NCBI GenBank assembly: GCA_964433345.1
Contig: CAYSQJ010000012.1
Coordinates: 6,820 to 70,819, forward strand
Length of the DNA: 64,000 nt
DNA from: Ga0077527 sp964433345
GTDB taxonomy: Bacteria > Pseudomonadota > Gammaproteobacteria > Burkholderiales > SG8-41
Direction: 5' to 3'
Positions 35,641-43,541 of the stretch are shown piece by piece (within the stretch, counting starts at the first letter, position 1; each line of letters starts with the position of its first letter). Position numbers and translations under genes: made by a program. The notes below the pieces were generated by a model. It was not told where the DNA came from and ran no database searches. It saw only the letters and a program-made list of their open reading frames with translations.

Positions 35641-36304
35641 GGCGGCGCGATGGCGCGCGTGATGACGCGAAGTAAGCAGCGCCTATCGCAATCAGCGAAA
35701 TCAGCAGCAGCGCCGCCGACATGATGCCGGCGCCGGCATTGTCGAAGGCCTGCACCCGATCATAGATCGCGATCGCAATGGTCTTGGTTTCTCCCGGAAT
35801 GTTGCCCCCGACCATCAGCACCACACCAAACTCGCCGAGCGTGTGGGCGAAAGTCAGCACCACCGCCGACAGCAGGCCCGACCATGCCAGCGGCAATTCG
35901 ATGCGCCACAGCGTGCGCCACGCCGACAGGCCGCAGCAGGCCGCGGCATCGCGCACTTCCGGGGCAATCGCCTCGAAGCCGCGCTGTATCGGCTGGATCG
36001 CGAACGGCAGATTGAATATCACCGAGGCCACCAGCAGGCCCTCGAAATTGAATACCAGCGGCCGGCCGACCAGCGATTCGTAGAACTGCCCGACCGGAGA
36101 GGCGCCGCCCATAGCTACCAGCAGGTAATAACCCAGCACGGTGGGCGGCAGCACCAGCGGCAATGCCAGCAGAGCCTCTACCCAGGCCTTGCCGCTGAAC
36201 TGCTTTACAGCCAGCAGCCGTCCCGCTCCGATGCCGATCGGCAGCAGGATCAGCACCGTCCATGCGGCCAATTCCAGGGACAGTTTGAGCGCGGACCAGT
36301 CCAT
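35633..36304 (-). CDS. modB: Molybdate ABC transporter permease
   Basis: 223 residues with about five to six membrane helices. The permease-ATPase coupling loop reads IAPEVRDAAACCGLSAWRTL, and the following HTLGEFGVVLMVGGNIPGET is the classic molybdate/sulfate permease signature. The N-terminus contains LALPLVLPPTVLGYYLLVAM, also typical of ModB. It forms the transmembrane channel with ModC. It lies 6 bases behind modA and overlaps modC by 8 bases. Confidence 0.93.
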   Translation of the reverse strand: MDWSALKLSLELAAWTVLILLPIGIGAGRLLAVKQFSGKAWVEALLALPLVLPPTVLGYYLLVAMGGASPVGQFYESLVGRPLVFNFEGLLVASVIFNLPFAIQPIQRGFEAIAPEVRDAAACCGLSAWRTLWRIELPLAWSGLLSAVVLTFAHTLGEFGVVLMVGGNIPGETKTIAIAIYDRVQAFDNAGAGIMSAALLLISLIAIGAAYFASSRAPSRRHD

Positions 36305-36310
36305 GACGGT

Positions 36311-37090
36311 TTACTTTGCAGCTGCCTGCGGCAGGACAAAACCGTAGCGTACCAAAATCGCACGTGCCGCCGGTTGCTGCAGATAGGCATGAAACGCACG
36401 CGCAGTCTCCCCCGCTCCCTTGACCAAAACCATGCGCTGGCGCAGAGGGTCGTGCAGTCCCTCGGGCAGCAACACGTAGCGCCCCAGATTCGCGAGCTGC
36501 GGTGCCAGCGCCAGCGAGTAGGCAAAGATGCCGCCCTGCGTCGAGCCACTGGCAGCGAATTGCGCGGCCTGCGACACGTTTTCACCCAGTACCAGGCGAT
36601 CCCGCAATGCTTCCCACAGACCGAGTTGGCGCAAGGCCTGCTCGGCGGCGCGGCCGTAGGGCGCGTGTTCCGGATTGGCAATCGCGAAGCGGCGGATCTG
36701 TCCCGCGGCCAGCGCCTTTTTCAAATGTGCCATTGCGGCGTCAGGCTGAAATGGTGAGCCTTGCGGAGCAAACAATACGATGCGGCCGGTGGCGTACAGT
36801 GTGCCCCGGTCCACGGTGCGCCCCGCGGCATGCAGTTTGAACACGAAATCCTCGTCGGCCGACATGAACAGCTGGAACGGCGCACCTTGTGCGATCTGCT
36901 GGTAATAATTTCCGGAGGACCCGAATGACAGCCGCAGGTCGCGCCGGGTATCCGCGCGAAAGCTCATCGCGATCTCCTCGACTGCGAACTTGAGGTCGGA
37001 GGCTGCGGCAATGGCCGGAATGTCGGCCTGAGCACCTGCCCCTCGAGAAATAATAAAAATTATGAATAAAATCAAATACTTATGTAACAT
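36311..37090 (-). CDS. modA: Molybdate-binding periplasmic protein
   Basis: 259 residues from ATG 37090, two bases after the stop of the FecE-type ATPase gene; GTG 37099 and TTG 37117 are in-frame alternatives. A signal peptide (MLHKYLILFIIFIISRGAGA) is encoded by strongly AT-rich codons, unlike the rest of the gene. The mature part shows AIAAASDLKFAVEEIA, FGSSGNYYQQIAQGAP and LFMSADEDFVFKLHA, the oxyanion-binding motifs of ModA. It captures molybdate (or tungstate) in the periplasm for ModBC. Because the preceding BtuCD-like pair has no binding protein, ModA could conceivably serve it too; that is speculation. Confidence 0.93.
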   Translation of the reverse strand: MLHKYLILFIIFIISRGAGAQADIPAIAAASDLKFAVEEIAMSFRADTRRDLRLSFGSSGNYYQQIAQGAPFQLFMSADEDFVFKLHAAGRTVDRGTLYATGRIVLFAPQGSPFQPDAAMAHLKKALAAGQIRRFAIANPEHAPYGRAAEQALRQLGLWEALRDRLVLGENVSQAAQFAASGSTQGGIFAYSLALAPQLANLGRYVLLPEGLHDPLRQRMVLVKGAGETARAFHAYLQQPAARAILVRYGFVLPQAAAK

Positions 37091-37092
37091 CC

Positions 37093-37878
37093 TTAGCACA
37101 CTCCCAAGGGCAGGCAAAGCTTGCGGACAGCACCACCCGGCAGCGGCACTTCAATCAGGCTCACCGTGATGCCGTAGATCTGCTGCAGTCGCGCTTCAGT
37201 CATCACATCCCCCGCTTCCCCGCAAGCCAGAAGCCGTCCTTCGTGCAGCATCGCCACCCGGTCGGCACAGTGCAGTGCCTGGTCCGGATCATGAGTGGAC
37301 AGCAAAATTCCGATCCCGGAGCCGGCCAGCCTGCGTATGTGGTCCAGCACCCGCAGCTGGTTGCCGAAATCAAGATTCGCCGTGGGTTCGTCCATGACCA
37401 TCAGCCGCGAATCCTGCGCCAGCGCGCGCGCGATCAGCGTGAGCTGGCGTTCGCCGCCGGAGATCCGGGTATAGACGGATTCGGCGAGATGCTCGATGCC
37501 CATCCGCTGCAGCGCTTCCGCCGCTGCGGCACGGTCGCGCACCGCCGGCGCACTGAACAGCCCGAGATGCGCGGTACGCCCCATCAACACCACCTCGGCC
37601 ACGGTGTACGGAAAAAAAGTGCCGTGCGCCTGAGGGACATAGCTGACATGTCGCGCAATCCGGTCACGGGAAAGTCCTGCTGCATCCCTGCCATCGACCA
37701 TCACCCTGCCGGACTGCGGCGGCAGCAGGCCGAGCAAAGTTCTGAACAGCGTGGTCTTGCCGCTGCCGTTGGGCCCGAGCAGACACAGCACTTCGCCAGG
37801 CTCGAGTTGCAGCGTGACATCGCTGCCGACACGACGGTCGCGGTAGCCGAAGGAGAGCTTCTCCGCAGCCAGTGTCAT
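37093..37878 (-). CDS. FecE/BtuD/MolC-type ABC importer ATPase
   Basis: 261 residues from ATG 37878, which overlaps the permease stop by 4 bases (ATGA). Walker A is LLGPNGSGKTTLFRTLLGLL, the region VSYVPQAHGTFFPYTVAEVV with VLMGRTAHLG is typical of FecE/FepC/BtuD/MolC ATPases, the signature is ISGGERQLTLIARAL, Walker B is LMVMDEPTANLD and the switch is LLSTHDPD. It energises the type II importer formed with the adjacent FecCD permease. Family members import siderophores, cobalamin, haem or, in MolBC of Haemophilus influenzae, molybdate and tungstate. Location between a MOT1-like permease and modA strongly favours an oxyanion substrate. No cognate binding protein is encoded next to it. Confidence 0.88.
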   Translation of the reverse strand: MTLAAEKLSFGYRDRRVGSDVTLQLEPGEVLCLLGPNGSGKTTLFRTLLGLLPPQSGRVMVDGRDAAGLSRDRIARHVSYVPQAHGTFFPYTVAEVVLMGRTAHLGLFSAPAVRDRAAAAEALQRMGIEHLAESVYTRISGGERQLTLIARALAQDSRLMVMDEPTANLDFGNQLRVLDHIRRLAGSGIGILLSTHDPDQALHCADRVAMLHEGRLLACGEAGDVMTEARLQQIYGITVSLIEVPLPGGAVRKLCLPLGVC

Positions 37879-38888
37879 TGCCATCCCCTGCGCGCAGTCA
37901 CGAGCAGCCACAGGAACAGCGGCGTGCCGATGAACGCGGTCAGCACACCCAGCGGAACTTCGATGTCGGCAGCCGTGCGCGCCAGGGTGTCCACGGCGAG
38001 GAGGAATCCCGCGCCGAGCAGCATCGACACCGGCAGCAGCCTTGAAAAATCGGGACCGCTCAGCATGCGTGCGAAATGCGGAATGACGAGGCCGACCCAG
38101 CCGATGATGCCGGCCACGGCCACCGCCGCCGAGGTCATCAGCGTTGCCGCGACGATCACGACAAACCGGATGCGCCCGGTGGCCACGCCGATTGCCCTTG
38201 CTTCCTCGTCATCAAGGGACAGCACATTGATGCGCCAGCGCAACAGCCACAATGGCAGCAACCCGGCCAGCACCAGCGGTGCCGCGAACCTCAGGTCTTG
38301 CGGCGTCACCGCGGCAAGACTGCCGAGCAGCCAGAAGGTGATCGCCGGCAACTGGTTGTAGGGATCGGCAAGGTACTTCATCAGTGCGACGCAGGCGCCG
38401 AGCAGCGAGCCGAGCACGACGCCGGCGAGCACCAGCACCAGCAGCGGATCGTGGCCGCGCACCGAGCGCGCCACAAGGTAGACCAGGCCCACGGCCACCA
38501 GGCCCCCGGAGAAAGCCAGCGACTGGGTCAGTGCGACGCCCAGCGACAGGAAAATACCCAGCACCGCGCCGACGGCGGCACCGGCCGAAACGCCGAGGAT
38601 GTCCGGAGACACCAGGGGGTTGCGGAACAGGTTCTGGTAGGCGGCGCCGGCAGCTGCCAGCGCTGTGCCGACCAGCAGCGCCGCCAGCACCCGAGGACCG
38701 CGGATCTGCAGCACCACGGTTTCAATCGCGGGATCGAGTCCGTGCGCTGCGCCGCCGAGTCCCGTCCACAACACCCGCAGCAGGTCAGCCGGTGCCACCG
38801 GATAACGACCCATGGCAAACGCCAGCACCGTGATTGCTGCCAGGACCGCAACGGCAATCGCGCAGGTGCCGAAAGCTCTTTTATTCAT
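37875..38888 (-). CDS. FecCD/BtuC/MolB-type ABC importer permease
   Basis: 337 residues with about ten membrane helices, normal for FecCD permeases. Typical motifs are RGPRVLAALLVGTALAAAGA, YQNLFRNPLVSPDILGVSAG, the coupling-loop region LDDEEARAIGVATGRIR, and GWVGLVIPHFARMLSGPD. It forms the channel of a type II (BtuCD-fold) importer with the ATPase that follows in a 4-base overlap. The gene starts 15 bases after the MOT1-like gene, within a run otherwise dedicated to tungstate/molybdate uptake, so a MolB-like oxyanion permease is the best reading. Siderophore or cobalamin transport cannot be excluded by sequence, but no TonB receptor or binding protein accompanies it. Confidence 0.88.
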   Translation of the reverse strand: MNKRAFGTCAIAVAVLAAITVLAFAMGRYPVAPADLLRVLWTGLGGAAHGLDPAIETVVLQIRGPRVLAALLVGTALAAAGAAYQNLFRNPLVSPDILGVSAGAAVGAVLGIFLSLGVALTQSLAFSGGLVAVGLVYLVARSVRGHDPLLVLVLAGVVLGSLLGACVALMKYLADPYNQLPAITFWLLGSLAAVTPQDLRFAAPLVLAGLLPLWLLRWRINVLSLDDEEARAIGVATGRIRFVVIVAATLMTSAAVAVAGIIGWVGLVIPHFARMLSGPDFSRLLPVSMLLGAGFLLAVDTLARTAADIEVPLGVLTAFIGTPLFLWLLVTARRGWQ

Positions 38889-38903
38889 TGTCGCGGATCC
38901 CTG

Positions 38904-40082
38904 CTAAAGCCGCAGGCCGCCACGGCGTGCGATGTGGAGCATCAGGAGACCGAACAGGAAGGCAATGCCGACATTCCATACTGCGAGTGCAGCGGTGCCC
39001 AGGGTCACGAACCGTTCGCCCTTGTCACGTGCAAAATCGCAGGAACCCAGCGCCAGCTGCAACCCGGCAAGAAACAGCATCACGCCCAGGGCCGGCTGTG
39101 GAAACAGGCGCAGCAGCACCGCCAGTGACTCACTGAAGGCCAGTGCCATCACGATCAGGATGCCGCCGAGAATCACCGGTGCCCCGCCGCTGCGCGCGCC
39201 AAAGCCGGCCTGTGCCGCCATACCGCCGGCGCCATGGCACATCGGCACGGCTCCGAAGAAACTGCCCAGGGTATTGATCAGCCCGGTGGAAACGGCCATC
39301 CGGCGTTCGGTGACGGGGCGGTCCGGAAATTCGCGATTGCTGAACTCGACCGGTGCCAGCACGGCATTGCCCAGGGTCAGCGGCACCTGTGGCAGTGCCA
39401 GCAGCACGATGCCGGTCAATACCGCTTCCCAGGACAAGTTCTCAAATGGCCATTCGGGAGCCACGAATCCGGGTTTCGTTGCAGCCAGCGCACTGGTCAT
39501 GCCGGCATCGCTGAACAAGGCCCAAACCACGCCACTGACGAGGATCAGCGCCATCGCGAGAATCGCCTTGCGCGCCAGCAGCAGTATGGTCAGCAGCAGC
39601 AAGGGCGCCGCAAACCACGGCGCCGTGGCCATCAGCTGCGTGCCCTGCAGCATGAATGCGAATCCCAGCCCGAGGGTGATACCGATGATGACCGGACGGC
39701 CGATCCAGCGGATGACGCGTTCCGCAGTGCCGGTCAGGCCCAGCACCAGCCAGATCAGGCCGGTCGCCAGTGTGGCCACCGCGACAGCCTCCGGCGTCAC
39801 GGTCACTGTCTGCGCCGCACCGGCGATCGACACCGCACCGATCGCCTTCATCGGTTGTACCGCCACAGGGGTGCCGAAATAGCAGCCGGCGGCTACCAGT
39901 GCCAGACCAAAGCCCAGCAGCATGCCGGACGGCGCGACTCCGACCACGGTCACGTAGGCAAGCAGGAAAGGAACGAGGGTGCCGAGATCGCCAAAAGCAC
40001 CGGACCACTCGCGACTGTCGAAACGCAGCCGCGGCGCAGCACCGGCATCGCCATCCGGTTGTTCGGGGGAAAGAGGTTTCAC
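38904..40082 (-). CDS. MOT1-type (SulP-related) putative molybdate permease
   Basis: 392 residues with ten or more hydrophobic segments. Family signatures are WSGAFGDLGTLVPFLLAYV at the N-terminus and FGTPVAVQPMKAIGAVSI, matching the MOT1 molybdate transporter family of plants, algae and bacteria; a second half has NREFPDRPVTERRMAVSTGL and VPMCHGAGGMAAQ. Unlike true SulP transporters there is no cytoplasmic STAS domain. MOT1 proteins carry molybdate with very high affinity; the bacterial members are largely uncharacterised. It follows tupA by 39 bases and precedes the FecCD permease by 15, so it is embedded in the oxyanion transport run. Function as a molybdate carrier is family plus context inference. 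Confidence 0.85.
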   Translation of the reverse strand: MKPLSPEQPDGDAGAAPRLRFDSREWSGAFGDLGTLVPFLLAYVTVVGVAPSGMLLGFGLALVAAGCYFGTPVAVQPMKAIGAVSIAGAAQTVTVTPEAVAVATLATGLIWLVLGLTGTAERVIRWIGRPVIIGITLGLGFAFMLQGTQLMATAPWFAAPLLLLTILLLARKAILAMALILVSGVVWALFSDAGMTSALAATKPGFVAPEWPFENLSWEAVLTGIVLLALPQVPLTLGNAVLAPVEFSNREFPDRPVTERRMAVSTGLINTLGSFFGAVPMCHGAGGMAAQAGFGARSGGAPVILGGILIVMALAFSESLAVLLRLFPQPALGVMLFLAGLQLALGSCDFARDKGERFVTLGTAALAVWNVGIAFLFGLLMLHIARRGGLRL

Positions 40083-40121
40083 AACCCCGGATGCTAACGC
40101 AGCCGCGCGGGCAGCGTGCGT

Positions 40122-40943
40122 TCAGCGTTTGGCGTTGGGGAAAAACAGCTGGTCAGTGCCGATCTTGTAGTCGGCAATGGCTTTCTGTCCTTCGGGTGAA
40201 ATCACCCAGTCGATGAAAGCCTGCCCGAGATCCTTTTTGACATGCGCGTGCTTGGCCGGATTGACCAGCATGATGCCGTACTGGTTGAACAGGCGCTGAT
40301 CACCCTCGACAACGATCACCAGGTCGCCGCGGTTCTTGAACGACAGCCAGGTGGCGCGATCGGTAAAGGTGTAGGCATTCATGCTGGAGGCCGTGTTCAG
40401 CGTCGGTCCCATGCCGGAACCGGTTTCCCGGTACCAGCTGCCCTTGCCCGTCTGCGGGTCAATGCCGGTCGCCTTCCAAAGGCGCAGCTCTGCTGCATGA
40501 GTGCCGCTCTTGTCACCACGCGAGGCAAACGGTGCCTTGGCAGCGGCGATCTTTTTGTAAGCATCAAGGATGTCCTTGCCGCCGGCGACCTTCGCAGGAT
40601 CGGCCTTGGGTCCGACCAGCACGAAATCGTTGTACATCACCTCGAAGCGCTGCACACCAAAACCGTCCGCTACAAATTTTTCCTCGGCCACCTTGTTGTG
40701 AACGAACAGCACGTCGGCGTCGCCGCGACGTCCGGTTTCCAGTGCCTGCCCTGTGCCCTGCGCGATCACCCGCACCTGGATGCCGGTCTTTTTTTCGAAC
40801 AGCGGCAGCATGTGCTTGAACAACCCCGACTGCTCGGTCGAGGTCGTCGAGGCGACCGTGATGAATTTCTGTTGCGCAACTGCCGGCGTCTGCATGAACC
40901 CAAGCAGTGCCAGTCCCAGTATCCAAACCCTTGTCAATGTCAT
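40122..40943 (-). CDS. tupA: Tungstate-binding periplasmic protein
   Basis: 273 residues from ATG 40943, with AAAGGAG upstream and a 4-base overlap with the tupC stop. A signal peptide (MTLTRVWILGLALLGFMQTP, cleavage near AVAQQKF) is followed by the TupA oxyanion motif ITVASTTSTEQSGLFKHMLP, then VIAQGTGQALETGRRGDADV and PFASRGDKSGTHAAELRLW, which carry the tungstate-binding residues in characterised TupA proteins. The family discriminates strongly for tungstate over molybdate. A longer upstream frame covers tupC in antiphase and was discarded. It is the third gene of a tupB-tupC-tupA order, with the receptor last. Confidence 0.93.
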   Translation of the reverse strand: MTLTRVWILGLALLGFMQTPAVAQQKFITVASTTSTEQSGLFKHMLPLFEKKTGIQVRVIAQGTGQALETGRRGDADVLFVHNKVAEEKFVADGFGVQRFEVMYNDFVLVGPKADPAKVAGGKDILDAYKKIAAAKAPFASRGDKSGTHAAELRLWKATGIDPQTGKGSWYRETGSGMGPTLNTASSMNAYTFTDRATWLSFKNRGDLVIVVEGDQRLFNQYGIMLVNPAKHAHVKKDLGQAFIDWVISPEGQKAIADYKIGTDQLFFPNAKR

Positions 40944-41644
40944 GGCAGTTCTCCTTTGATGTAATCGCCGGCCTCCTTCGAAGCCGGGTTCCTGAAAAAT
41001 TGTTCGATGGGCGACTGCTCGACGAGGCGACCACCATTCATGAACAGCACCTCGTCGCCGAGACGGCGCGCCTGGCCGAGGTTGTGCGTGACCATGATGA
41101 TCTTGGTGCCCGAGGCGTGAATCGCCTGGATGATGTGCTCGATATCCAGCGTTGAGGCCGGATCGAGATTGGCCGTAGGTTCGTCGAGGAACAGCACATC
41201 GGGCCCCAGCGCCCAGGCGCGCGCCAGCGCGAGGCGCTGCTGCTCGCCACCGGAAAGCACTCGGGCCGGGCGGGCGGCATGCTGCGCCAGGCCGACCACC
41301 TCGAGCACGTCCATCGCGCGCAATTCGCTCTCGCGGCGCGATTTTCCGGCAAGCCTCAGGCCGTAGACCACATTGGCCAGCGCCGATCGGCGCAGCATCA
41401 CCGGGCGCTGGAATACCATGGCCTGGCGTCGGCGCGGATCGCCGTTGCGCAGGCCATGCCAGACCACGCGCCCGCCGGTGGGCTGCAACAGCCCGTGGCA
41501 AAGCCGCATCAGCACGCTCTTGCCGGCGCCGTTGGGGCCGAGAACGATGGTTCGCGGGCCGGCCTCGATGCGGGCGGAAATGCCCCGGATGATCGGCGTG
41601 GCACCAACGCCGAAAGTCAGCTGATCAAGTTCCAGGGGCAGCAT
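40940..41644 (-). CDS. tupC: Tungstate ABC transporter ATPase
   Basis: 234 residues from ATG 41644, one base after the tupB stop. Walker A is IVLGPNGAGKSVLMRLCHGL, the Q-loop is RQAMVFQRPVMLRRSALANV, the signature is RVLSGGEQQRLALARAW, Walker B is VLFLDEPTANLD and the switch is IMVTHNLGQARRLGDE. The VFQRPVMLRRS pattern is typical of phosphate/tungstate-type ATPases. It powers tungstate import through TupB. It lacks the TOBE domain found on modC, so it has no attached oxyanion sensor. Overlap with tupA by ATGA couples translation. Confidence 0.92.
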   Translation of the reverse strand: MLPLELDQLTFGVGATPIIRGISARIEAGPRTIVLGPNGAGKSVLMRLCHGLLQPTGGRVVWHGLRNGDPRRRQAMVFQRPVMLRRSALANVVYGLRLAGKSRRESELRAMDVLEVVGLAQHAARPARVLSGGEQQRLALARAWALGPDVLFLDEPTANLDPASTLDIEHIIQAIHASGTKIIMVTHNLGQARRLGDEVLFMNGGRLVEQSPIEQFFRNPASKEAGDYIKGELP

Positions 41645-41645
41645 T

Positions 41646-42350
41646 TCAGCCGTACCTCCGCTGTGCCAGTTCGCGCAAAAGCGCCGCCGCGGCATTGAGC
41701 AGCAGGACCAGCCCGAGCAGAACGATGCCAAGGCCCAGGGCCAGCGGCAGGTCGCCCTTGCTGGTTTCCAGCGCGATGGTCGTGGTCATCACCCGTGTCA
41801 CGCCATCGATGTTGCCGCCGACGATCATCACCGCCCCGACTTCCGCCGCGGCACGGCCGAAACCCGCAAGCAGGATGGTCAGCAGCGAGAAGCGGGTATC
41901 CCAGATCAGGGTCATTGCCGCATTCAGGCGTCGCGCGCCGAGCGAACGCAGCTGCTCGTCGTACTCACGCCAGGCGTCCTCGATGGTCTGACGCGACAGC
42001 GCGGCGATGATAGGCACGATCAGCAGGGTCTGTGCGATGACCATCGCCGCAGGAGTAAACAGGATGCCGAGGGAACCGAGGGGGCCGGCGCGCGACAGCA
42101 GCAGATAGACCAGCAGGCCGACCACCACCGGCGGCAGACCCATCAGTGCATTGAGCAGCACGATCAGCGCCTGGCGGCCCGGAAACCGGCCCACCGCAAT
42201 GGCAGCACCGAGCGGCAGGCCGATGCAGCTGGCAATCAGCACCGCGCTGAGGCTGACCTGAAGGCTCAATCCGACGATCTGTGCCAGCGTGGCATCAAAT
42301 CCGACAATCAGCGCCCAAGCCGCCGCGAAGGCCTCCCATAAGCTGGTCAT
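41646..42350 (-). CDS. tupB: Tungstate ABC transporter permease
   Basis: 234 residues from ATG 42350; an in-frame TTG at 42380 is a weaker alternative. About six membrane helices are visible. Signatures are LNALMGLPPVVVGLLVYLLL, TPAAMVIAQTLLIVPIIAAL and the coupling-loop area YDEQLRSLGARRLNAAMTLI followed by FGRAAAEVGAVMIVGGNIDG, typical of TupB/WtpB/ModB-type permeases. It is the first gene of the long minus-strand run; the divergent regulator starts 59 bases away. The permease and TupC form the membrane complex for the TupA receptor. Confidence 0.92.
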   Translation of the reverse strand: MTSLWEAFAAAWALIVGFDATLAQIVGLSLQVSLSAVLIASCIGLPLGAAIAVGRFPGRQALIVLLNALMGLPPVVVGLLVYLLLSRAGPLGSLGILFTPAAMVIAQTLLIVPIIAALSRQTIEDAWREYDEQLRSLGARRLNAAMTLIWDTRFSLLTILLAGFGRAAAEVGAVMIVGGNIDGVTRVMTTTIALETSKGDLPLALGLGIVLLGLVLLLNAAAALLRELAQRRYG

Positions 42351-42409
42351 GCAAGGAATCTCATAGTTCAGGGTCGCCAATCATCAAAGATCATGGGAGA
42401 ATCCATAAC
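42351..42409. promoter_or_regulatory. Divergent promoter region between tupB and the PBP-domain regulator
   Basis: Only 59 bases separate the two divergent start codons, so promoters and operator for both directions must overlap here. A direct repeat ATCAT-N5-ATCAT lies in its middle (about 42380-42394) and GGGAGA before the regulator start serves as its ribosome-binding site. No canonical ModE box is recognisable. The layout is the usual one for an autoregulating repressor that also controls the transport operon. Confidence 0.5.
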
Positions 42410-43489
42410 ATGCAAAAACTTGCAAGTATGAATATTTCCGCCCAGATCCGCTGGACTCTCGGCGACCTGGAAATCGAGCCCAGACTGGTGGCACTGATGG
42501 AGGCCGTGGCCCGCCACGGCAACCTGCAGGGCGCCGCCAGCAGCGCCGGAATTTCCTACCGCCATGCTTGGGGCCTGTTCGAAGCCGCAGCCACACAGCT
42601 GGGCCAGCCCCTGGTGCTGCGCCAGCAAGGCCGTGGAACCGTGCTCGCCCCGCTCGGTGCGCGCCTGCTGGAGGGGATGGTCGACGTCAATGGCAGCCTG
42701 GCGGCCGCGCTGCGCGAAGGGGAAGCCCGGATGGCCGAACACCTGGCGCAGGCAGTCCACATCGCCGGCCCACCGGTGCGGGTCAGCATGCATGCCAGCC
42801 ATGACCTCGCGCTCGCCCGAATGCGCGACATCATCGCTCGTCAGGAAGATTTCGAACTGGCGCTCAATTTCCACGGCAGCCTTGACTGCCTCGCCGCCTT
42901 GCGCCGCAAGCAGTGCGAACTTGCCGGATTTCACCTGCCCGCGATTCCGGGCGCACGTACGCTCGCCGCACAGTTTCTGCCCTATCTGCAGCAGAAAGGC
43001 TGGCGGGCGGCCCATCTTTTCGACCGCACCCAGGGCCTGATGGTGGCCGCAGGCAATCCGAAGGGGCTGACGCGCCTGACCGACCTTGCCGGCGGCAAGA
43101 TCCGTTTCGTCAACCGGCAGCCGGGTTCCGGCACCCGGCTCTGCCTCGATTTCCTGCTTACCCAATCGGGCGTACAGCCGGCCGGCATTCATGGTTACAG
43201 CCACGAGGAATTCACCCATGCCGCGGTCGCGGCGACCGTGGCCAGCGGCATGGCCGATGCCGCCTTCGGCATCGAGGCCGCCGCACGCGAACAGGGGCTC
43301 GACTTCGTGCCCATTGTCAACGAGCACTATTACATTGCCGCGCGCAGTACGGCACTGCAGCGCCCCGGCATGCGCAAGCTGCTGGCCTGGCTGGACAGCC
43401 GTGAATTCCGCCGTCTGGTCAATGAACTGGCTGGCTATCGTTCGGTGGCCGCGCTGCGCTGGATCGACGCTGCCGGGATCATCGAATAA
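42410..43489 (+). CDS. Oxyanion-responsive one-component regulator: ModE-like HTH plus PBP-like domain
   Basis: 359 residues from ATG 42410 (ATG 42428 is an alternative). The N-terminal 100 residues resemble the winged helix of ModE/LysR proteins: LVALMEAVARHGNLQGAASS, AGISYRHAWGLFEAA and VLRQQGRGTVLAPLGARLLE. From about 125 onward lies a periplasmic-binding-protein-like domain, with VRVSMHASHDLALARMRD, IRFVNRQPGSGTRLCLDFLL and MADAAFGIEAAAREQGLDF, as in regulators next to molybdate/tungstate genes. No signal peptide: it is a cytoplasmic DNA-binding sensor in which the PBP-fold domain replaces the usual Mop domains. It is divergent from tupBCA and 52 bases upstream of moeA, so it likely controls both. 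The ligand (W, Mo or cofactor) is an inference. Confidence 0.87.
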   Translation: MQKLASMNISAQIRWTLGDLEIEPRLVALMEAVARHGNLQGAASSAGISYRHAWGLFEAAATQLGQPLVLRQQGRGTVLAPLGARLLEGMVDVNGSLAAALREGEARMAEHLAQAVHIAGPPVRVSMHASHDLALARMRDIIARQEDFELALNFHGSLDCLAALRRKQCELAGFHLPAIPGARTLAAQFLPYLQQKGWRAAHLFDRTQGLMVAAGNPKGLTRLTDLAGGKIRFVNRQPGSGTRLCLDFLLTQSGVQPAGIHGYSHEEFTHAAVAATVASGMADAAFGIEAAAREQGLDFVPIVNEHYYIAARSTALQRPGMRKLLAWLDSREFRRLVNELAGYRSVAALRWIDAAGIIE

Positions 43490-43541
43490 CGCCGCCCCGC
43501 CCTGCTAGAATCCGGCCATACCCTGCTTCGAGGAATGCGCC

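Noticed and set aside
40944..41501. Long N-terminal extension of tupA
   Set aside because: It overlaps tupC in another frame, and a proper signal peptide with Shine-Dalgarno begins at 40943.
42351..42409. Canonical ModE box
   Set aside because: The spacer lacks the TATAT/ATATA-type inverted repeat expected of ModE operators, so only a general regulatory region is reported.
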